64,000 nt of DNA. Origin: Akebia trifoliata (Eukaryota > Streptophyta > Magnoliopsida > Ranunculales > Lardizabalaceae). Shown piece after piece: positions 19,866 to 37,055 of the stretch. The position numbers and the translations under genes were made by a program. Below the pieces are notes generated by a model. It did not search any database. It worked only from the letters and a program-made list of their open reading frames with translations, and had not been told where the DNA came from. The first letter of the stretch is position 1. The number at the start of each line of letters is the position of its first letter. The DNA lies in the NCBI GenBank assembly GCA_017979445.1, contig CM030707.1, positions 26,133,756 through 26,197,755 of the forward strand, read 5' to 3'.

Positions 19866-22800
19866 ATATATATATATATATGCAAATTGAAGTTTCTTAA
19901 AGAGCAAGATGAAGACCTCAAAAAATCGTGGATTGAGACATAATAACCATATTCAGATCCAGCAAGGGTCAGTTAGATTAATTTGAATAAATTCAAGATA
20001 TTTTTGGGCAAATGAGTAGGTTGAAAAAATTGCGACTAGATTATAAAATTTTCTAATTTTATAAAAATATCAATTAATTTTTTTTATATTTATCTTGATT
20101 AATTGCTTATATCTTCACCTAATCCCCTTTCAATGAACTTTTACTAAATTTTGATGAAATTCGTTGAATTTTGTAAGATAGGATTGAGGTAGTAAAAACT
20201 ATATGATATTGTTCTACCAATAATAAAAAATATGCCATTCTTCTAATACAAGAATGTTGACGTTGGACAAAATTGAATGGAGGAATAAGATTCATTGACC
20301 AACCTCAAATCTATGAAAAAAAAAAACTTTGTTGTTGATCATGCTCATGATAATAATAAATTAGTTTTGATATAGAGAGATTATATTGCCACACCAAATT
20401 TTACTAATAACATACCAATTCATTTGATACCAACACAAAATTAGCACACATCTTGGTGTGATATTGATAAAAGTTGTTTTTTTGGCAATAGAACTATCAT
20501 AATTTAAATAAGGGTTGGGTTCGTTGACTCAAGAAATATTACTAAAAAAAATAACTCAATATCTTAATTATGTAAATACAAAATCCAATGATTGATAATA
20601 TCGTCAAGATAAGCATCATTGGGATATGACCCCAATAAAATCTCAACCATTAGATGTTATTTTTAAATGATTGGGATCTTGTGTTAGTCTGTGAGTCATA
20701 TTTCTTAAGTTAATGAAATTTGACCCTTTAAATAATTGGGGTGTAACAAGTAAAAGTGAGGGATGGCAATAGAAGTTCTCTAATAATATATTATATTAGT
20801 GATATGTGTGTTCATGGTCAAAGTCAACAACTTCTTATGTCAATGTAACACATTTTTCTATTGTGGCGGACGCAAGCATCATCCCTTGCATGACTCGATG
20901 CAAAACTATACTCATAGCTTTTGTGTGGATTTTCTTTCCTTGTTTTAAAAATGTTATTTTGACTTAATCACCACCAACCTATGGACCGAACCATGTTTTG
21001 ATGAACACGTACGAACCTCCCTTTAAATTAACAATGTTGACTTTTTCAACAAATCTTGGTCTTCTTGACTATTTCAGTTGACCATTCAAATTATATTACT
21101 TAAGACTTTAAAAATTGAGATTAGGTGAGGACATGGTTTTAAAAACTGGGTTTTGGGATTGATCTGATTTGAATATTCACAAAATGTCATTTAATATTGA
21201 TCACAAAAGTTTTAAATCTTGTCATTATAATATTACAAAAACAAAATAAATTTAAAAAGAAAGTAATCTTTTAGAATTTCTTTAAAAAAAATTTAGAAAA
21301 TCTCAAGAGAAAATATCCTAAAAGAAATAACTAAAATAATAACAAAGGGGAAAATATAGAGAAAAGAAGAATGGATTTGATTTAAAAAATCCTAAAAGAA
21401 ATGTTCAATTTCAAAAAATCATTTATTTTTAATCAAAAAAAATTTTTTTATAAAAAATCTTACATTTGGGTGGCCTCCCCACTTGCCCGTTGGTTGTTGC
21501 ATGTTGGAAAACTTTCATGAAGTCTCGACATACGACCTAAGAGATTAATCCCATCCCAGAACGACGTGGAGACTTACATTATCAAGAAAAAAAAACATCC
21601 TACATTTTAAATATTATCCATAAATGAAATTTCTCCCATCATTCATTCAGTTTTAAGATATTATTTGAAAAAAAAAAGTAGTTCAATTATTTGGGTGGAC
21701 TCCTAACTTACCCTTTCACACATCATGAAACTTTAGTGGAATTACAATGTGTGTGTAGTGTGTGTAGGACGAGAGACTAGTCTCTAGTCCCCAAAGGGTG
21801 TGGGGACATGTGTCATAAAAATAAAATAAATGTTACATTTCAAAAAAAATCCATGAATGTAATTTTCCCCATAATTTATCATTTTCTCTCTCTTTGAAGA
21901 GACCATAAAAGAGAAGAAAGTGGTTCAATGATTTTCTAGGAAAAATGAAAAAAATGGGGTGTAATAGGCTAATTATTATAAGTAAAAGTTGTGTGCCAAT
22001 AAAATCTCCTTTTTAAAGGAAATTTTAGTAATATCTCACTGTAAAATTGGCATTATTATATTTACCCCCTGAATTGATAAAAGACTAGGTTTAACCTTGG
22101 CCTTTTGTTAATGAATTAAAAGTAAAATTTTGATTTTATTCAAAAACTTAAATTACTGACTCTGAATTTAAATAAAATCACCATTAGTTCATCAACAAAG
22201 AAAATATGTTTACTTTTGGTAAGGGTGAACCTAATCTTGTGTTTTGCAGGGGTTAACTTTCTATTATCAATTTTTGTACCGGTGTAATACTAAAATTCTC
22301 TTTTGTATTTGAAAATATTGGTGTGTTGTGTAGGACGAATTGGTGTTCCAATATAATTTATTTTAAAAATAAGAAAAATACAAATCCAATTCAAGCTGTG
22401 TGACTTGGTCGGACAGATGAAGTAAAGGAGGTGAGTGTTTAAGACAATGAGTTCGATGCCTGGTCCTTTCATACCTCACTAGCGTGTATTTTCATTGAAA
22501 AATCATTAATTTAGAAAGTAATTTGCTACTCTTATTGACATACAATGTTTGATGTACTTCCTCTAAATATGTATCGCAACAGATTCAACGGAAACAATAA
22601 CCTCGTAACATTCAAACATTCTCTTGTTAGATCCATAAACACAAACAAAAACAATTAGTATTATTTTGTTACCAAAAGAAATGACAATGTTAAATCTTAA
22701 ATGGGATCAATCTTATAAATAAAACAGTAATCTAGTCCCTAGCTAACGGGAAGGTAGTCCAAAGAAATTGTTGAATCAATCAATTTTATGCATAATTTCA

Positions 22801-23242
22801 TATCTATTTATGATCATTTGATGGATGATAATTTAGCTTTATGAATCCCAAGAAATGAATCTCTAAGATGATTATCAAAAATCAAACTGAAAAATAATCT
22901 GATTTATGATGGCAGATCCGAAATCGATTAATTGATTCAGATACAATAGGTAAAGTTGGTCCCCATTAAAGCCTTTGGATTTAGTGCTATCACGACGTGG
23001 ATCGTTCCATGCAATCACAATATCCTCATGACCAAGGCTAGGTTTAAAGTTTGAAAGGAAGACCGAAATGTTACTAAACAAAGCAAACTCATATGTCGTC
23101 TACTATTTTCTAGTTTCTAATATAACCATGGTTTAAAATATTAGAATGTATCGGCCGACACATATCAATATTGACCAAGATTGATATGAAAAATTGAATG
23201 TTTCGAAAATATATCGGAATGTATCGGATATATATATATATA
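19866..23242. other. Long AT-rich gene-free stretch with MITE fragments
   Basis: One end of the CTTTTACTTATTACACCCC MITE family (complete at 30588 and 43984) appears at about 20735-20785 and again at about 21955-22005. A tRNA-like head (TGTGACTTGGTCGG and GAGTTCGATGCC) lies at about 22397-22460 and could be a SINE. No protein-coding gene is supported; the few open frames are short and lack motifs. Confidence 0.5.
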
Positions 23243-23573
23243 TTGTGCCAAACATTTATCAAAACATGGGTTAGAAGTTTTGCAATGAACTGATTTCTTG
23301 TGAGGATGATCTCTATGATGAGGAGATCATCCTCACCAAAAATCAACATATTCCAAAACTTTTAACCCCATCAAAAGTGATTTACAAAAATTGGACGGTC
23401 TATGATTCTTCAATTTGTAAACTAGGGTTAGAAATTTGAAAATGAACTGATTTTTGGAGAGGATGATCTCTTCACCGTAGAGATCATTCTCACAAAAAAT
23501 CAGCTCATTCAAAAGCTTCTAACCCATGTTTTGAAAAATGTTTGGCAAACTTTAGGGCTGCTGAACCACTCCC
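23243..23573. mobile_element. Fold-back MITE, copy F3, left end worn
   Basis: The arms TGCCAAACATTTATCAAAAC and its inverted partner (GTTTTGAAAAATGTTTGGCA) enclose two inner hairpins around GATGATCTC/GAGATCAT, as in the copies at 19458 and 23596. TA repeats border it on both sides. Confidence 0.75.
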
Positions 23574-23595
23574 ATACATATATATATATATATAT

Positions 23596-23976
23596 GGGTC
23601 CCGTTCGCCACCCTTAGTTTTACCACACACTTTAACAAACGCGTTTTGTCTTACATGGGTTAGAAGTTTCGGAATGAGCTGATTTTTGGTGAGGATGATC
23701 TCTATGGTGAGGAGATCATCCTCAACAAAAATCAGCACATTCCAAAACTTCTAACCCCATCAAAATTGATTTACAAAAAATGGACGGTCCACGATTTTTC
23801 AACGTGTAAACATGGGGCTAAACATTTCGGAATGGGCTGATTTTTGGGGAGGATGATCTTCTAATCATAGAGATCATCCTCACCAAAAATCAGCTCATTC
23901 CAAAACTTCTAACCCATGTAGGACAAAAAACGTTTGTTAAAGTGTGTGGTAAAACTTAGGGTGCTGAACATTTCCC
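23596..23976. mobile_element. Fold-back MITE, copy F2
   Basis: Imperfect inverted ends (GGGTCCCGTTCGCCACCCTT and GGGAAATGTTCAGCACCCTA inward) are followed by a long perfect arm, AGTTTTACCACACACTTTAA. The inner hairpins match those of F1 and F3. TA runs flank it, then a GA microsatellite (about 23994-24032). Confidence 0.8.
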
Positions 23977-24036
<60 letters not shown>

Positions 24037-24354
24037 CTATTTAAAGCATCAAGCTCTCCCCTTGATGGGAAGCGAGATATTCAATTTGAAGAGTCGAAAC
24101 TCTACCTGAGCTTTGATTAGTTCTCTCTCTTTCTGTTACTACTCACACTCCTTCTCCACCACCTAACCTCACCTTCCCTCTCATCCTGCAAGATTTGTCA
24201 ATTCTATCTTGTCTTTTTTTCTTTACAAAACAATGTTTTTGTGTCTACATATTGAATCTCGTGAGCACGGAATCCTAATTAAATCCTTGAATCTAGTCAC
24301 ATATGTAAGTCCTTATCCACATATCGTTCTTTGGTTTAACATTCATTAATCAAT
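23977..24354. other. GA microsatellite and gene-free DNA
   Basis: (TA)n then (GA)n at 23977-24032. The CT-rich sequence that follows resembles a 5' leader but leads to no coding frame. Confidence 0.4.
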
Positions 24355-24535
24355 GGAAAATGTTGAAATGACAAAAAGTATTTACTGTGATTCTCACAAG
24401 TCTGATGTGAGATGCGCACATAATCATAGATGCATTTTCTCGTGATACAAATAAAAATCATCTACGATTATGTATGCACGTCGACGTCAAACTTGTGAGA
24501 ATCATAATAAATCTTGTGTCACCCGAGTACGACTC
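24355..24535. mobile_element. Mutator-like MITE, copy 2, perfect 9-bp target duplication
   Basis: A 181-bp fold-back element with ends GGAAAATGTTGAAATGACA and, inward, GAGTCGTACTCGGGTGACAC. It is flanked by TTAATCAAT on both sides (24346-24354 and 24536-24544). A 9-bp duplication is the Mutator superfamily signature. It is collinear with the copy at 15777. Confidence 0.85.
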
Positions 24536-27290
24536 TTAATCAATACATTCCAATCCTCTACAACTACTAAGATAGAGCCTTGACTATATACCTAAATTAG
24601 TATCCACATTTATTGTAAAATTATGAAGCAACAGTCAGACTTTGTTCTTTTTCAACATTTGAGTGCTTCACCAACCCAAGTCAAGTCACCGTAAGTGTGC
24701 CGATGGCATACTTGTAATTAGTTTTCCTGCACACCATCAAGTTGAATTGTTACCAAACTCCCAGTAATCTATGCCAGGCAGCAGACTCTTTCTGGACCTA
24801 CCTACCGAGTACCGACACCCCTTAGTGTTTGCTTCACGTGATTACGCAGGAGATACATTTTTGATTGGCTTTTTTTTATTATTGTTTTTAAATAGACTTG
24901 CTCTACACTGACTTCATCGGACACTGCGTTCTACACTGCCACGTCAGCATAACTTTGAATGTAATGTCCAACAAAGTCAGTCCAGCATTTTGTTCCATAA
25001 CATATTGTCCAGCAAACCAATGCCATAATGCCTCGGGGGAAGAGATATATTGTATATTTTTTAAATTACTATTTTATTTAGAGTGGATATAGGGAATCTA
25101 TAATTTTTTATGCCACCATGCGACTCTCTTTCTTTTTTTTTTTTTTTTTGAAAGGTCAACAGGGTTAAAGCAGAACCAGACCAGTTACAACCTTAGGAAA
25201 GGACAACCTCATTGATTAATCATACATAAGTTGTCCAACGGTTCGAAGTACTATATTATTTTTTGAATAATAATTTTCTAAATAGAAGATCTTCACTCAG
25301 TTGATATGGCACAGACATGGAATTATAAATTTTTTTCCTTGTAATACACAATTGCATATCTTTTTATGAGGATGGACAATTGTGTATCTTGAGTAAAAAG
25401 ATCTATGACTTTGTGTACATGCCACATCAGTCGAGTGAAGATTTTTTAATTTGAAAATCAGCACTCATTTTTTTTAGATTCATGATGAATGCACGTGATT
25501 TTGATAGGTGGCTGATGTGGCAAAGGCACAAAATTGCAAATCTTTTTTTGTGTATCCCGATGAAAAAAATATATGACTCTGTGTCCTTATCACGTCATTC
25601 GCATATTCAATCGTATACCCAAATTGCGTGCATACATTATGACTTGTTTTTTTTTTTAAGGGTGAATTTTACATACCTCACTATCATCCTTATTTTCAAA
25701 CAGATGACATTGTATAACCAAAGAAAAATAAGTACCATTGCCTTTAATCTTTAATAATTTTTTTTTTGATTTTTCTCTAAAAAATTCATCATTTTCAAGT
25801 TTTTCAATTTTTATATGATTAATATTTTATTAAAAAAAAATCAAAGATATTTTTAGCTAGAAGTTGATAACGAGGATATTTAGATCATTTTCATTAGTGA
25901 TCAAAGAAGATAAAGTTCAAAAATGCATATTATCAGTTTGAAAATAAAGGGTTTTCTCAATTATTCAAGAAAACAGGGAAGGGTATGTTTAAATGGCCTT
26001 TTTCGCTTTTTTTGTTTTTTTGTTTTCGTTTTTCATAATGTAATCATCAACAGTCATTCTCGTTTTTCAAAGAAAGTCATCTGTAAATAAATGACAAAAG
26101 TATGATTTATAAATTTGACTACAATCTCATTAACGCTTCTCGTGAACTACGTGGAGGAAAAATATGACTATGTTCACATACGAAATAATCAACTAGGGAT
26201 GATTTTGCTCTAGGTGTCGCACCCAAAATCGTTAGATAGGTTTAGACCCTAAATAATATGATCAATTTAGAGAATTTTTTTTTCATTAATTAGCTTCGTA
26301 GTCTGATTAAACCTTTTCGATGCACCATGTCGAGCGACCATTTTGATTGATGAAAAGACATTAAGTGTGATAGGGGTACATACATAAAGTATGATTTCTC
26401 TCATTTGGTAGAAAATTATAAATCCTGATTTTGGATTCCTATTTATTAGAATGGATTAGAATCGGGTCTAATATGAAATTGAATTGATAATAATCGAAAA
26501 CATTAGGTTCAATCCGATGAGTAATCATGATTACCTGAAACTGATTTATTATCATTTCTTTTTATATCATTAATGATTTAAGGTTTTTCTACATTTTAAT
26601 ATTAATAGATATTATATAAAGTTCTTCAATTTTTATATTAATTATGTATTGAAACCTAAAATGGGCCATCTCTTTTAAGGATTTAAAAAAAAAAATAAAA
26701 AAATAAAGGTATCGAGACTATTAGAGTATCCAACCCAACTAATTCTCAAAGCACGTGTAGTCCTCCCCCCACTCCACATACCAAGTAAAGAAGATAAATT
26801 TTAAATTTTGTAAATAATCATTAACTCATATCTTTAACGGAACAAATAACAATTACGTTGATACTTTGTAAAAAATATATTAATTTTTTTTTTATATTGA
26901 TGAATTAAAATATGATTTTCATTCAATTTTCTGAGAATCGAAATTGATGGATATAAACAAAGTCCTAATTCCACTTATTTTAGAATCGGAGCCAACTAGA
27001 ATTAGAACTGAAAAAAAAATTAATAATTATGGTTCTAACTATGTTAAGAACCAAATTAAAAGTTGAAACCTACCCATTGACATCCTAATTAATGTCATCA
27101 ATAATAAAAAGATAATACATCATTTAGTTTGTATGTGAGGTATAGGCAAGTTTTTCTTGTCCAAGGGAAATGCGCTGGTTAAGGCCCATTATATAATAGG
27201 AAGGCGCAAGTTAGCCAAATCACTCTTATTTGACTAAATCTTTTTGACGTTGCGTCTTTAAATTAAAACACCCGACCCGCGTGTTTCCAT
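24536..27290. other. Intergenic DNA upstream of squalene epoxidase, with a small fold-back unit
   Basis: At about 25286-25448 a fold-back unit has arms ATCTTCACTCAGTTGATATG and its near complement; a diverged half follows to about 25620. The rest is AT-rich with homopolymer runs. No gene is seen. Any distal promoter elements of the downstream gene could not be recognised. Confidence 0.4.
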
Positions 27291-27297
27291 TATAAAA
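27291..27297 (+). promoter_or_regulatory. TATA box of squalene epoxidase gene
   Basis: TATAAAA lies 130 bp before the start codon. A start of transcription about 30 bp downstream would leave a leader near 100 nt containing a GA-rich run (about 27346-27362), which is common in plant 5' leaders. Confidence 0.65.
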
Positions 27298-27426
27298 GAG
27301 TGAAAAAACCAAACAAAGAAACACAGAAAACTTTTTTAAACAGAGCAAGAGAGAGAGAGAGAGTCGATCGATCCATTAATATCGTTTTCTTCTTTATTTC
27401 TGATCGATTCTCGCTCTTTCTCGAAG

Positions 27427-31804
<4,378 letters not shown>

Positions 31805-32025
31805 AAAATAAAATAAAATAAAAATTAGAGTGAAAAATCAATGTTCGTTTGTAACAATGTGTGTACTTGCTTGTTCAAGTGAGGGAAGTTTTCTACTTCC
31901 ACGGAGAATAATCTGTGAATATGTCAAATTTTAACATTACTAGTGTTGGTTCTTTACACATTCCATACACTCTCCTTCACTTAATTTTCCTTTCATCTGT
32001 AATGGGCAACAAATTTAGATTAGTT
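31805..32025. other. Short gap between two converging genes
   Basis: 221 bp between the stop codons. AATAAA-like poly(A) signals occur directly after the squalene epoxidase stop (about 31807-31825). Transcripts from the two strands probably overlap here. Confidence 0.6.
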
Positions 32026-34320
32026 TCAAAATGAAGAAGGTTTTGAGTTCCACTGTCCGCCATCTAGCATGAATGTATGAACATGGTTATGTGACTCAAT
32101 CCAACTGCATCCGGGTTGCTTTGTTACGCCATTCTTCATCATCAGTTCTCTCACATTAGCTGCTTCTTCCCATTGTCCAGAAGCCGCATATAAATTCGAC
32201 AAAAGCACATAAACAGCTGGGTTATCTGGTTCAGAATCAAAAAGAAACTCAGCTGCAACTCTTCCTAATCTCACATTACCATGAGCCGTGCAAGCACTGA
32301 TCACTGCCCACCAAATAGTCGAATCTGCTTTGAAGGGCATACTCGTTATCAACCTTTCTGCCTCATCTAAATGCCCTGCTCGACCTAAAAGATCGATAAT
32401 GCAGGAATACTGATCCATCTCAGGTTCTATGCAATAATCTTCCACCATAGAAGAGAAAATTTGACGGCCCTCATCAACCAAACCAGCATGGCTACATGCA
32501 GAAAGAACTGCGGTAAATGTGGCCTGATCTGGCTTGACGAGACCCAATTCCAGCATTATCTCGAAGCACCGAATGGCTTTTTTTCCTTCCCCGTGTTGTG
32601 CATAAGCAGAAATCATGGCATTCCAAGAGACTACGTCTTTTTCGTAAATCCCACCAAACACTTTGGAAGACCAATCTAAAAGCCCACACTTAGCATACAT
32701 GGTTATGAGGGCATTCCCCAATGATGTTTCCAAATCAAACCCAGATCTGAGAATGTAGCTGTGTACTTGTTGCCCAGGTCTCAAAGCCGATATACTGGCA
32801 CAAATGCTTAAAACAATGCTGAGGGTATATGAATTTGGGTTTAGTCCAGATACCTGAAACTTACTGAATATCTCTAAACCCTTCATTGGCAACCCATTAA
32901 ACAGAAAACCTGATATGATCGAATTCCAGGAGATCAAATTTCTAGAAGGCATGCTGTCAAAGATCCGACAAGCATGCTCGACCTTCCCATGCTTATAAAA
33001 TGCAGAAACCAATGCATTAGAAACTTCAGTTATCAAGATAAGCCCATTTTGAAGTACTAAGGCTAGAATCATCTCAATGATCCCCAACTCCAAGCATGAT
33101 AATAGCGTTCCGATGGTGAAGTCATCGGGTTTTATCCCTGCCCTCTGCATTTGCAAGAAAGCCGTGATTGCCAATCTGCAATAATTCGCTTGAGCATAAC
33201 CTGTAATTATAGAGTTCCATGAGACTAGGTCTTTCTCCTTCAAAGTTTCGAAAACAAGACAAGAAGCACTCAAATCCCCACAATTGGAGTACATAGTTAT
33301 TGCCGCATTGCTCACAGAGGTACAATCTTCTAAACCCATCTTGATCGCTTGGACATGTACTTGTTGGCCAACCTTCACCATTCTCCCCGATGAACATGAG
33401 CTTAGAACACTTACGAACGTAAGTTCAGTGGGTTCGAAACATGCTTCTTGCATTTCCCTTAACATCATCAAAGCCTCTGCATCTCTTCCCATGCTCGCTA
33501 ATCCAGCTATCATCGCATTGAAAGTAATCTCATTACAGGTCATCACTTTGGCTTCTTCGAATACTTTGTAGGCTTCACTAACTACTCCACAATTGAAATA
33601 CATCGTAATCTGAGCATTAATCACAGAAACTTCAACAAGAAACCCAGTTCTAATAGCAAGTGAATGCAATTGCCTTCCGAAATCAAGTAACTCTGGCCAA
33701 GAACAAAAGCTAAGAACACTAGCAAAAGTAAAACGATCGTGCCTTACACCGGCTTGGTGCATACTGTTAAACATCTTGAAAGCAATATCTCGACGCCCAT
33801 TCTCTACACAACCCGTGATCACAGCATTCCACACCGCAACATCTCTTTGAGGAGTTTGGTCAAAGATTCGACAAGCATGATCTATTCGACCAGATTTTGT
33901 ATAAGCGGATAACAGAGTGGTCCATGAGTAGACATCAGGAACGGAAATTTCGCTGAACAATTGGTTTACAGAATTTAAATTGTTGGATCTTGAGTAGAGG
34001 AAAAGGAGTGTGTTATGGATGTGAGAGTAAGATTTGAATCCGGAGCGGACAACGTGGGCGTGGATTTGGTCTCCAGTTAATGTGTCGCAGAGGTTAGCGC
34101 AGGCAGTGAGGGTGCTGGCTAAGGTGTAGTGGTCTGGTTTGAGGTGGTGGGATGAGTGAATTTGGTGGAATAGTTGGAGGGCTTGTGAGAATTGGTGTGA
34201 GTATGTGAGTTTTGAAATCAGAGAGTTGAGTCTTATAAGAAGTTGTGTTGGGGTTTCAGTTGGTTTTGCTGCAGGTAGGATTTCTATTTGTAAGGGGAAC
34301 TTCATTGGCCAATCAATCAT
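32026..34320 (-). CDS. Pentatricopeptide repeat protein, PLS class with E domain
   Basis: An RNA-binding organelle protein that, by its class, is likely to take part in RNA editing or processing in mitochondria or plastids. 764 residues, no intron. PLS-type PPR units run from about residue 30 to 690, with repeated marks such as VYSWTTLLSAYTKSGRID, DVAVWNAVITGCVENGR and DVVSWNAMISAYAQHGEGKK. The C-terminus has the E-type sequence PAVYVLLSNLYAASGQWEEA and PGCSWIE, and there is no DYW domain, so a DYW partner would be needed for editing. It recalls the Arabidopsis PCMP-E member At3g49740 (from memory, not tested). The first ATG is used; Met6 is an alternative. The short N-terminus gives no clear choice of organelle. 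The frame is intact. Confidence 0.93.
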   Translation of the reverse strand: MIDWPMKFPLQIEILPAAKPTETPTQLLIRLNSLISKLTYSHQFSQALQLFHQIHSSHHLKPDHYTLASTLTACANLCDTLTGDQIHAHVVRSGFKSYSHIHNTLLFLYSRSNNLNSVNQLFSEISVPDVYSWTTLLSAYTKSGRIDHACRIFDQTPQRDVAVWNAVITGCVENGRRDIAFKMFNSMHQAGVRHDRFTFASVLSFCSWPELLDFGRQLHSLAIRTGFLVEVSVINAQITMYFNCGVVSEAYKVFEEAKVMTCNEITFNAMIAGLASMGRDAEALMMLREMQEACFEPTELTFVSVLSSCSSGRMVKVGQQVHVQAIKMGLEDCTSVSNAAITMYSNCGDLSASCLVFETLKEKDLVSWNSIITGYAQANYCRLAITAFLQMQRAGIKPDDFTIGTLLSCLELGIIEMILALVLQNGLILITEVSNALVSAFYKHGKVEHACRIFDSMPSRNLISWNSIISGFLFNGLPMKGLEIFSKFQVSGLNPNSYTLSIVLSICASISALRPGQQVHSYILRSGFDLETSLGNALITMYAKCGLLDWSSKVFGGIYEKDVVSWNAMISAYAQHGEGKKAIRCFEIMLELGLVKPDQATFTAVLSACSHAGLVDEGRQIFSSMVEDYCIEPEMDQYSCIIDLLGRAGHLDEAERLITSMPFKADSTIWWAVISACTAHGNVRLGRVAAEFLFDSEPDNPAVYVLLSNLYAASGQWEEAANVRELMMKNGVTKQPGCSWIESHNHVHTFMLDGGQWNSKPSSF

Positions 34321-34388
34321 TTACGTTTGGGGTAGAGTGACATTTTTTGAACTATTTATTGGATGGTTGGTCTCGTGTTTTACGCGCC

Positions 34389-34406
34389 CGCGCGCGCGCA
34401 CACACA
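34389..34406. repeat. Alternating CG/CA dinucleotide run upstream of the PPR gene
   Basis: (CG)n followed by (CA)n, uninterrupted alternating pyrimidine-purine for about 18 bp and 70-90 bp before the PPR start codon. Such runs can adopt Z-DNA. Confidence 0.7.
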
Positions 34407-35204
34407 ATCTCTATCTCATTTCTGCTCATAATGACGATACCGTTTAAAATTTCTCTCATGAACCGTTTGTTCTTTGATATTTGATTATAAATGGAATCAA
34501 GAGAAAAAACTGAGAACCCAAATTCAAGCAGGCAACAAAATTAATTCTGATATTGATTGTTCTTCCATCTTATTTTGGTTCCTGGCGAAAGGATTTTTCT
34601 TTCCAATTAGTACCTAAGGCGCTGTTTGTTACCGTTTCAAAACGCGGATTCTACTGCGTTTGCGGTTAGAATCTGCGTTTGCATTCAAAAGTCCGTTTGT
34701 CAAAACCCAGCGTTAGAAATTTCATGACTTGAAACTGCGTTTGGAAACGCAAATGTGAGAAGCGCAAATTAGGCGCTTTTTTTATCTCATTTGCGGGAGA
34801 ATAATGACCGAATAAACGGTTCATGTAAATTGACCGTTATGCCCCTGTCACTCATCTCTATTCACTCGTTCAACCGAAACATCTCTCCCACTCGTTCTCT
34901 CTTAGACCTCTCTCTGCACAGACCTCTCTCGCACACCTCTCTCTGTCCACCTCCGGCTGCTTCTCTTCTTCTCTTCTCGGTCGACAAACATCACACACGG
35001 CTACGCACAGATCTGTAGTTACAGATCCCTCTCACGCGAAGCTCTCACTCTCACTCTCTCGCACCCCTCTCACGCGAAGCTCTCATTCTCTCTCTCTCTC
35101 TCTCTCGCACATCAACCTCGCACAGATCTGCGTGAGGAGTTCAACTTCGCCTCTTCTTTCTCGACAAACATCTGGATTTTTGGTTCGAATTTTTTAACCC
35201 TATA

Positions 35205-35390
35205 AACATGCAAATTTCAGATTTTTATTTTTTCAATTTTAATGTCTACTTGATGCAAATTTCAGATTTTTTTTTCAATATTAATGTCTACTTGATGCAA
35301 ATTTCAGATTTATTTTTTTTTTCCAATTTTAATGCAAATTTCAGATTTATTTTTTTTCCAATTTTAATGCAAATTTCAGATTTCAGCAAT
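35205..35390. repeat. Tandem ATGCAAATTTCAGATT repeats in the Harbinger 5' part
   Basis: Five copies of ATGCAAATTTCAGATTT separated by T-rich spacers of 25-35 bp. The 66-residue open frame across it (MQISDF repeats) comes from the repeat. A CT-rich microsatellite region precedes it (about 34900-35110). Confidence 0.75.
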
Positions 35391-37055
35391 GAGGAGAACA
35401 ACCCATGAGTTTGTTTATGTAATTTTTTTGAGGGTTTGGGTTTCTTAAGATTTTTGGGAAACCCATTTCTTTTGCTGGGTTTTGCTCTATTATTTTGAAG
35501 AATGAATTTATGAATTTTGTCTTATATATTATTTTTTATTTTGTTTCTGTTCTTCTGGATTGTTGAGACCACAATTTTGACATTTGAACTCACCATTATT
35601 TACTGTCCAATTCACCACTTTTTGTTTATTGTCGAACTCAAAACTTTGTATTTACTGTTCATTTTGATTCCCAAATCATGAATAGTCATATTGTAGGTAT
35701 TTCAAACTGACACTCTCGTTAATTTAAAGGAGCAAGATCATTGCAAACTTGCAAGATCATCACTTTTATAACCAACGAGATTGTCATTTTGAAAAAAAAA
35801 AGAAAAAAAAAGATAGAAGAATCAATGATCTCGCTACTTTAAACCGACGAGATCGTCACTTTGAAAAACCTACGATCTCGCTTTTCATGTTTTTGGAATT
35901 AAAATGACTAGTTAGTTAGAATGAGAATTATCAAAAGTTGATAATGTTTTGGAGAATTTCTCTATAAAATACGTCTACATGATGGATATCATGTAGATAT
36001 ATTTTTTTTGGATTGCTAGGTACTATGTAGATTACTACGTGGACAAATCGTAGTAAGTGGTGTGATGCACTATAAAAAATGTCACATATATCGATCTAAT
36101 AATATGCTTTGTCATGTCTACATGTTATAATGCATTATAATTTGCATACTACGCCAAATTGGTTACCTATTTTTCATAAGATTAATGATGATGGTGATGA
36201 TGATAACAATCAAATTAGTCAAATGGAATAACATGGAGGATACTTACATCTCATATCATAGGCCTTGTCTTCTTGATATTTCGCCAGAGAGAGCTGATCA
36301 ATGCATGAGAAAGGCACAGATTTGGTTTCATGGTTGGGGATCTCCCTTACTTTTGTGTGGTGGCTTGATAGTCTAGTTAGTGAAATCTTTTTTTTTTTTT
36401 TAAATGCTCCCTCATCTAAACAAAAATTTTAAAGTATCAAAAATATTTTTTTCTCATATCTTTTAAAATACCTGAGTTTTTCAATGGCATTGAAATCTAT
36501 TCTAACCATTTGTAACGGTGAATAATGATGAATGGAGAACACTATATAATTATAATTTCGAAGATTTAGATAAAACTTTCAATCTATTACAATGATTTGT
36601 GTCGATGAATAACAAACAAAGAATGTCATATTCATAATTTGAATATTTAAAAATAATTTCTGTACATGCATCTATTTGCCCAACGCTTATTGGTTGAAGA
36701 AGTTTACACATGCACACACACACACATCAATTACTGTACTCTGTACAGTCAAAGATTGAGAACACAGGGATCCCTCACCGTGGGACTGAGAACTGTGCGT
36801 TCTTCCGGCTATCTATAAGATAACCTGATATTGCCTCCTGGTTTCTCTCTTTGATTATACATTGTGCAAAAGTCAAAATATATATATGTGATTTTCTTTA
36901 ACTTATACATTGTGCTTTTCTTTCATTATACATTGCTTCTATTTGGTTTCTCTTCTGATTTTTTTGTTAGTGAACTAAAGATTTTACAAAAAATTGGTGA
37001 TGAAGTTGAAGTAGAATATGACATGTTTTGTTCCATGCACTACTGTTGTTATTAC
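35391..37055. other. 5' non-coding part of the Harbinger element
   Basis: AT-rich, with short open frames lacking motifs. It contains short inverted GATCTCG/CGAGATC patches near 35830-35880 and a CA microsatellite near 36710-36728. No gene is recognised. Confidence 0.4.

Noticed and set aside
23977..24300. Possible first exon: TATTTAAAG, CT-rich leader and a GT site
   Set aside because: No coding frame with a motif follows on the same strand before the squalene epoxidase gene 3 kb away.
32461..33571. Open frames opposite and in other frames of the PPR gene
   Set aside because: Shadows of the 764-residue PPR reading frame.
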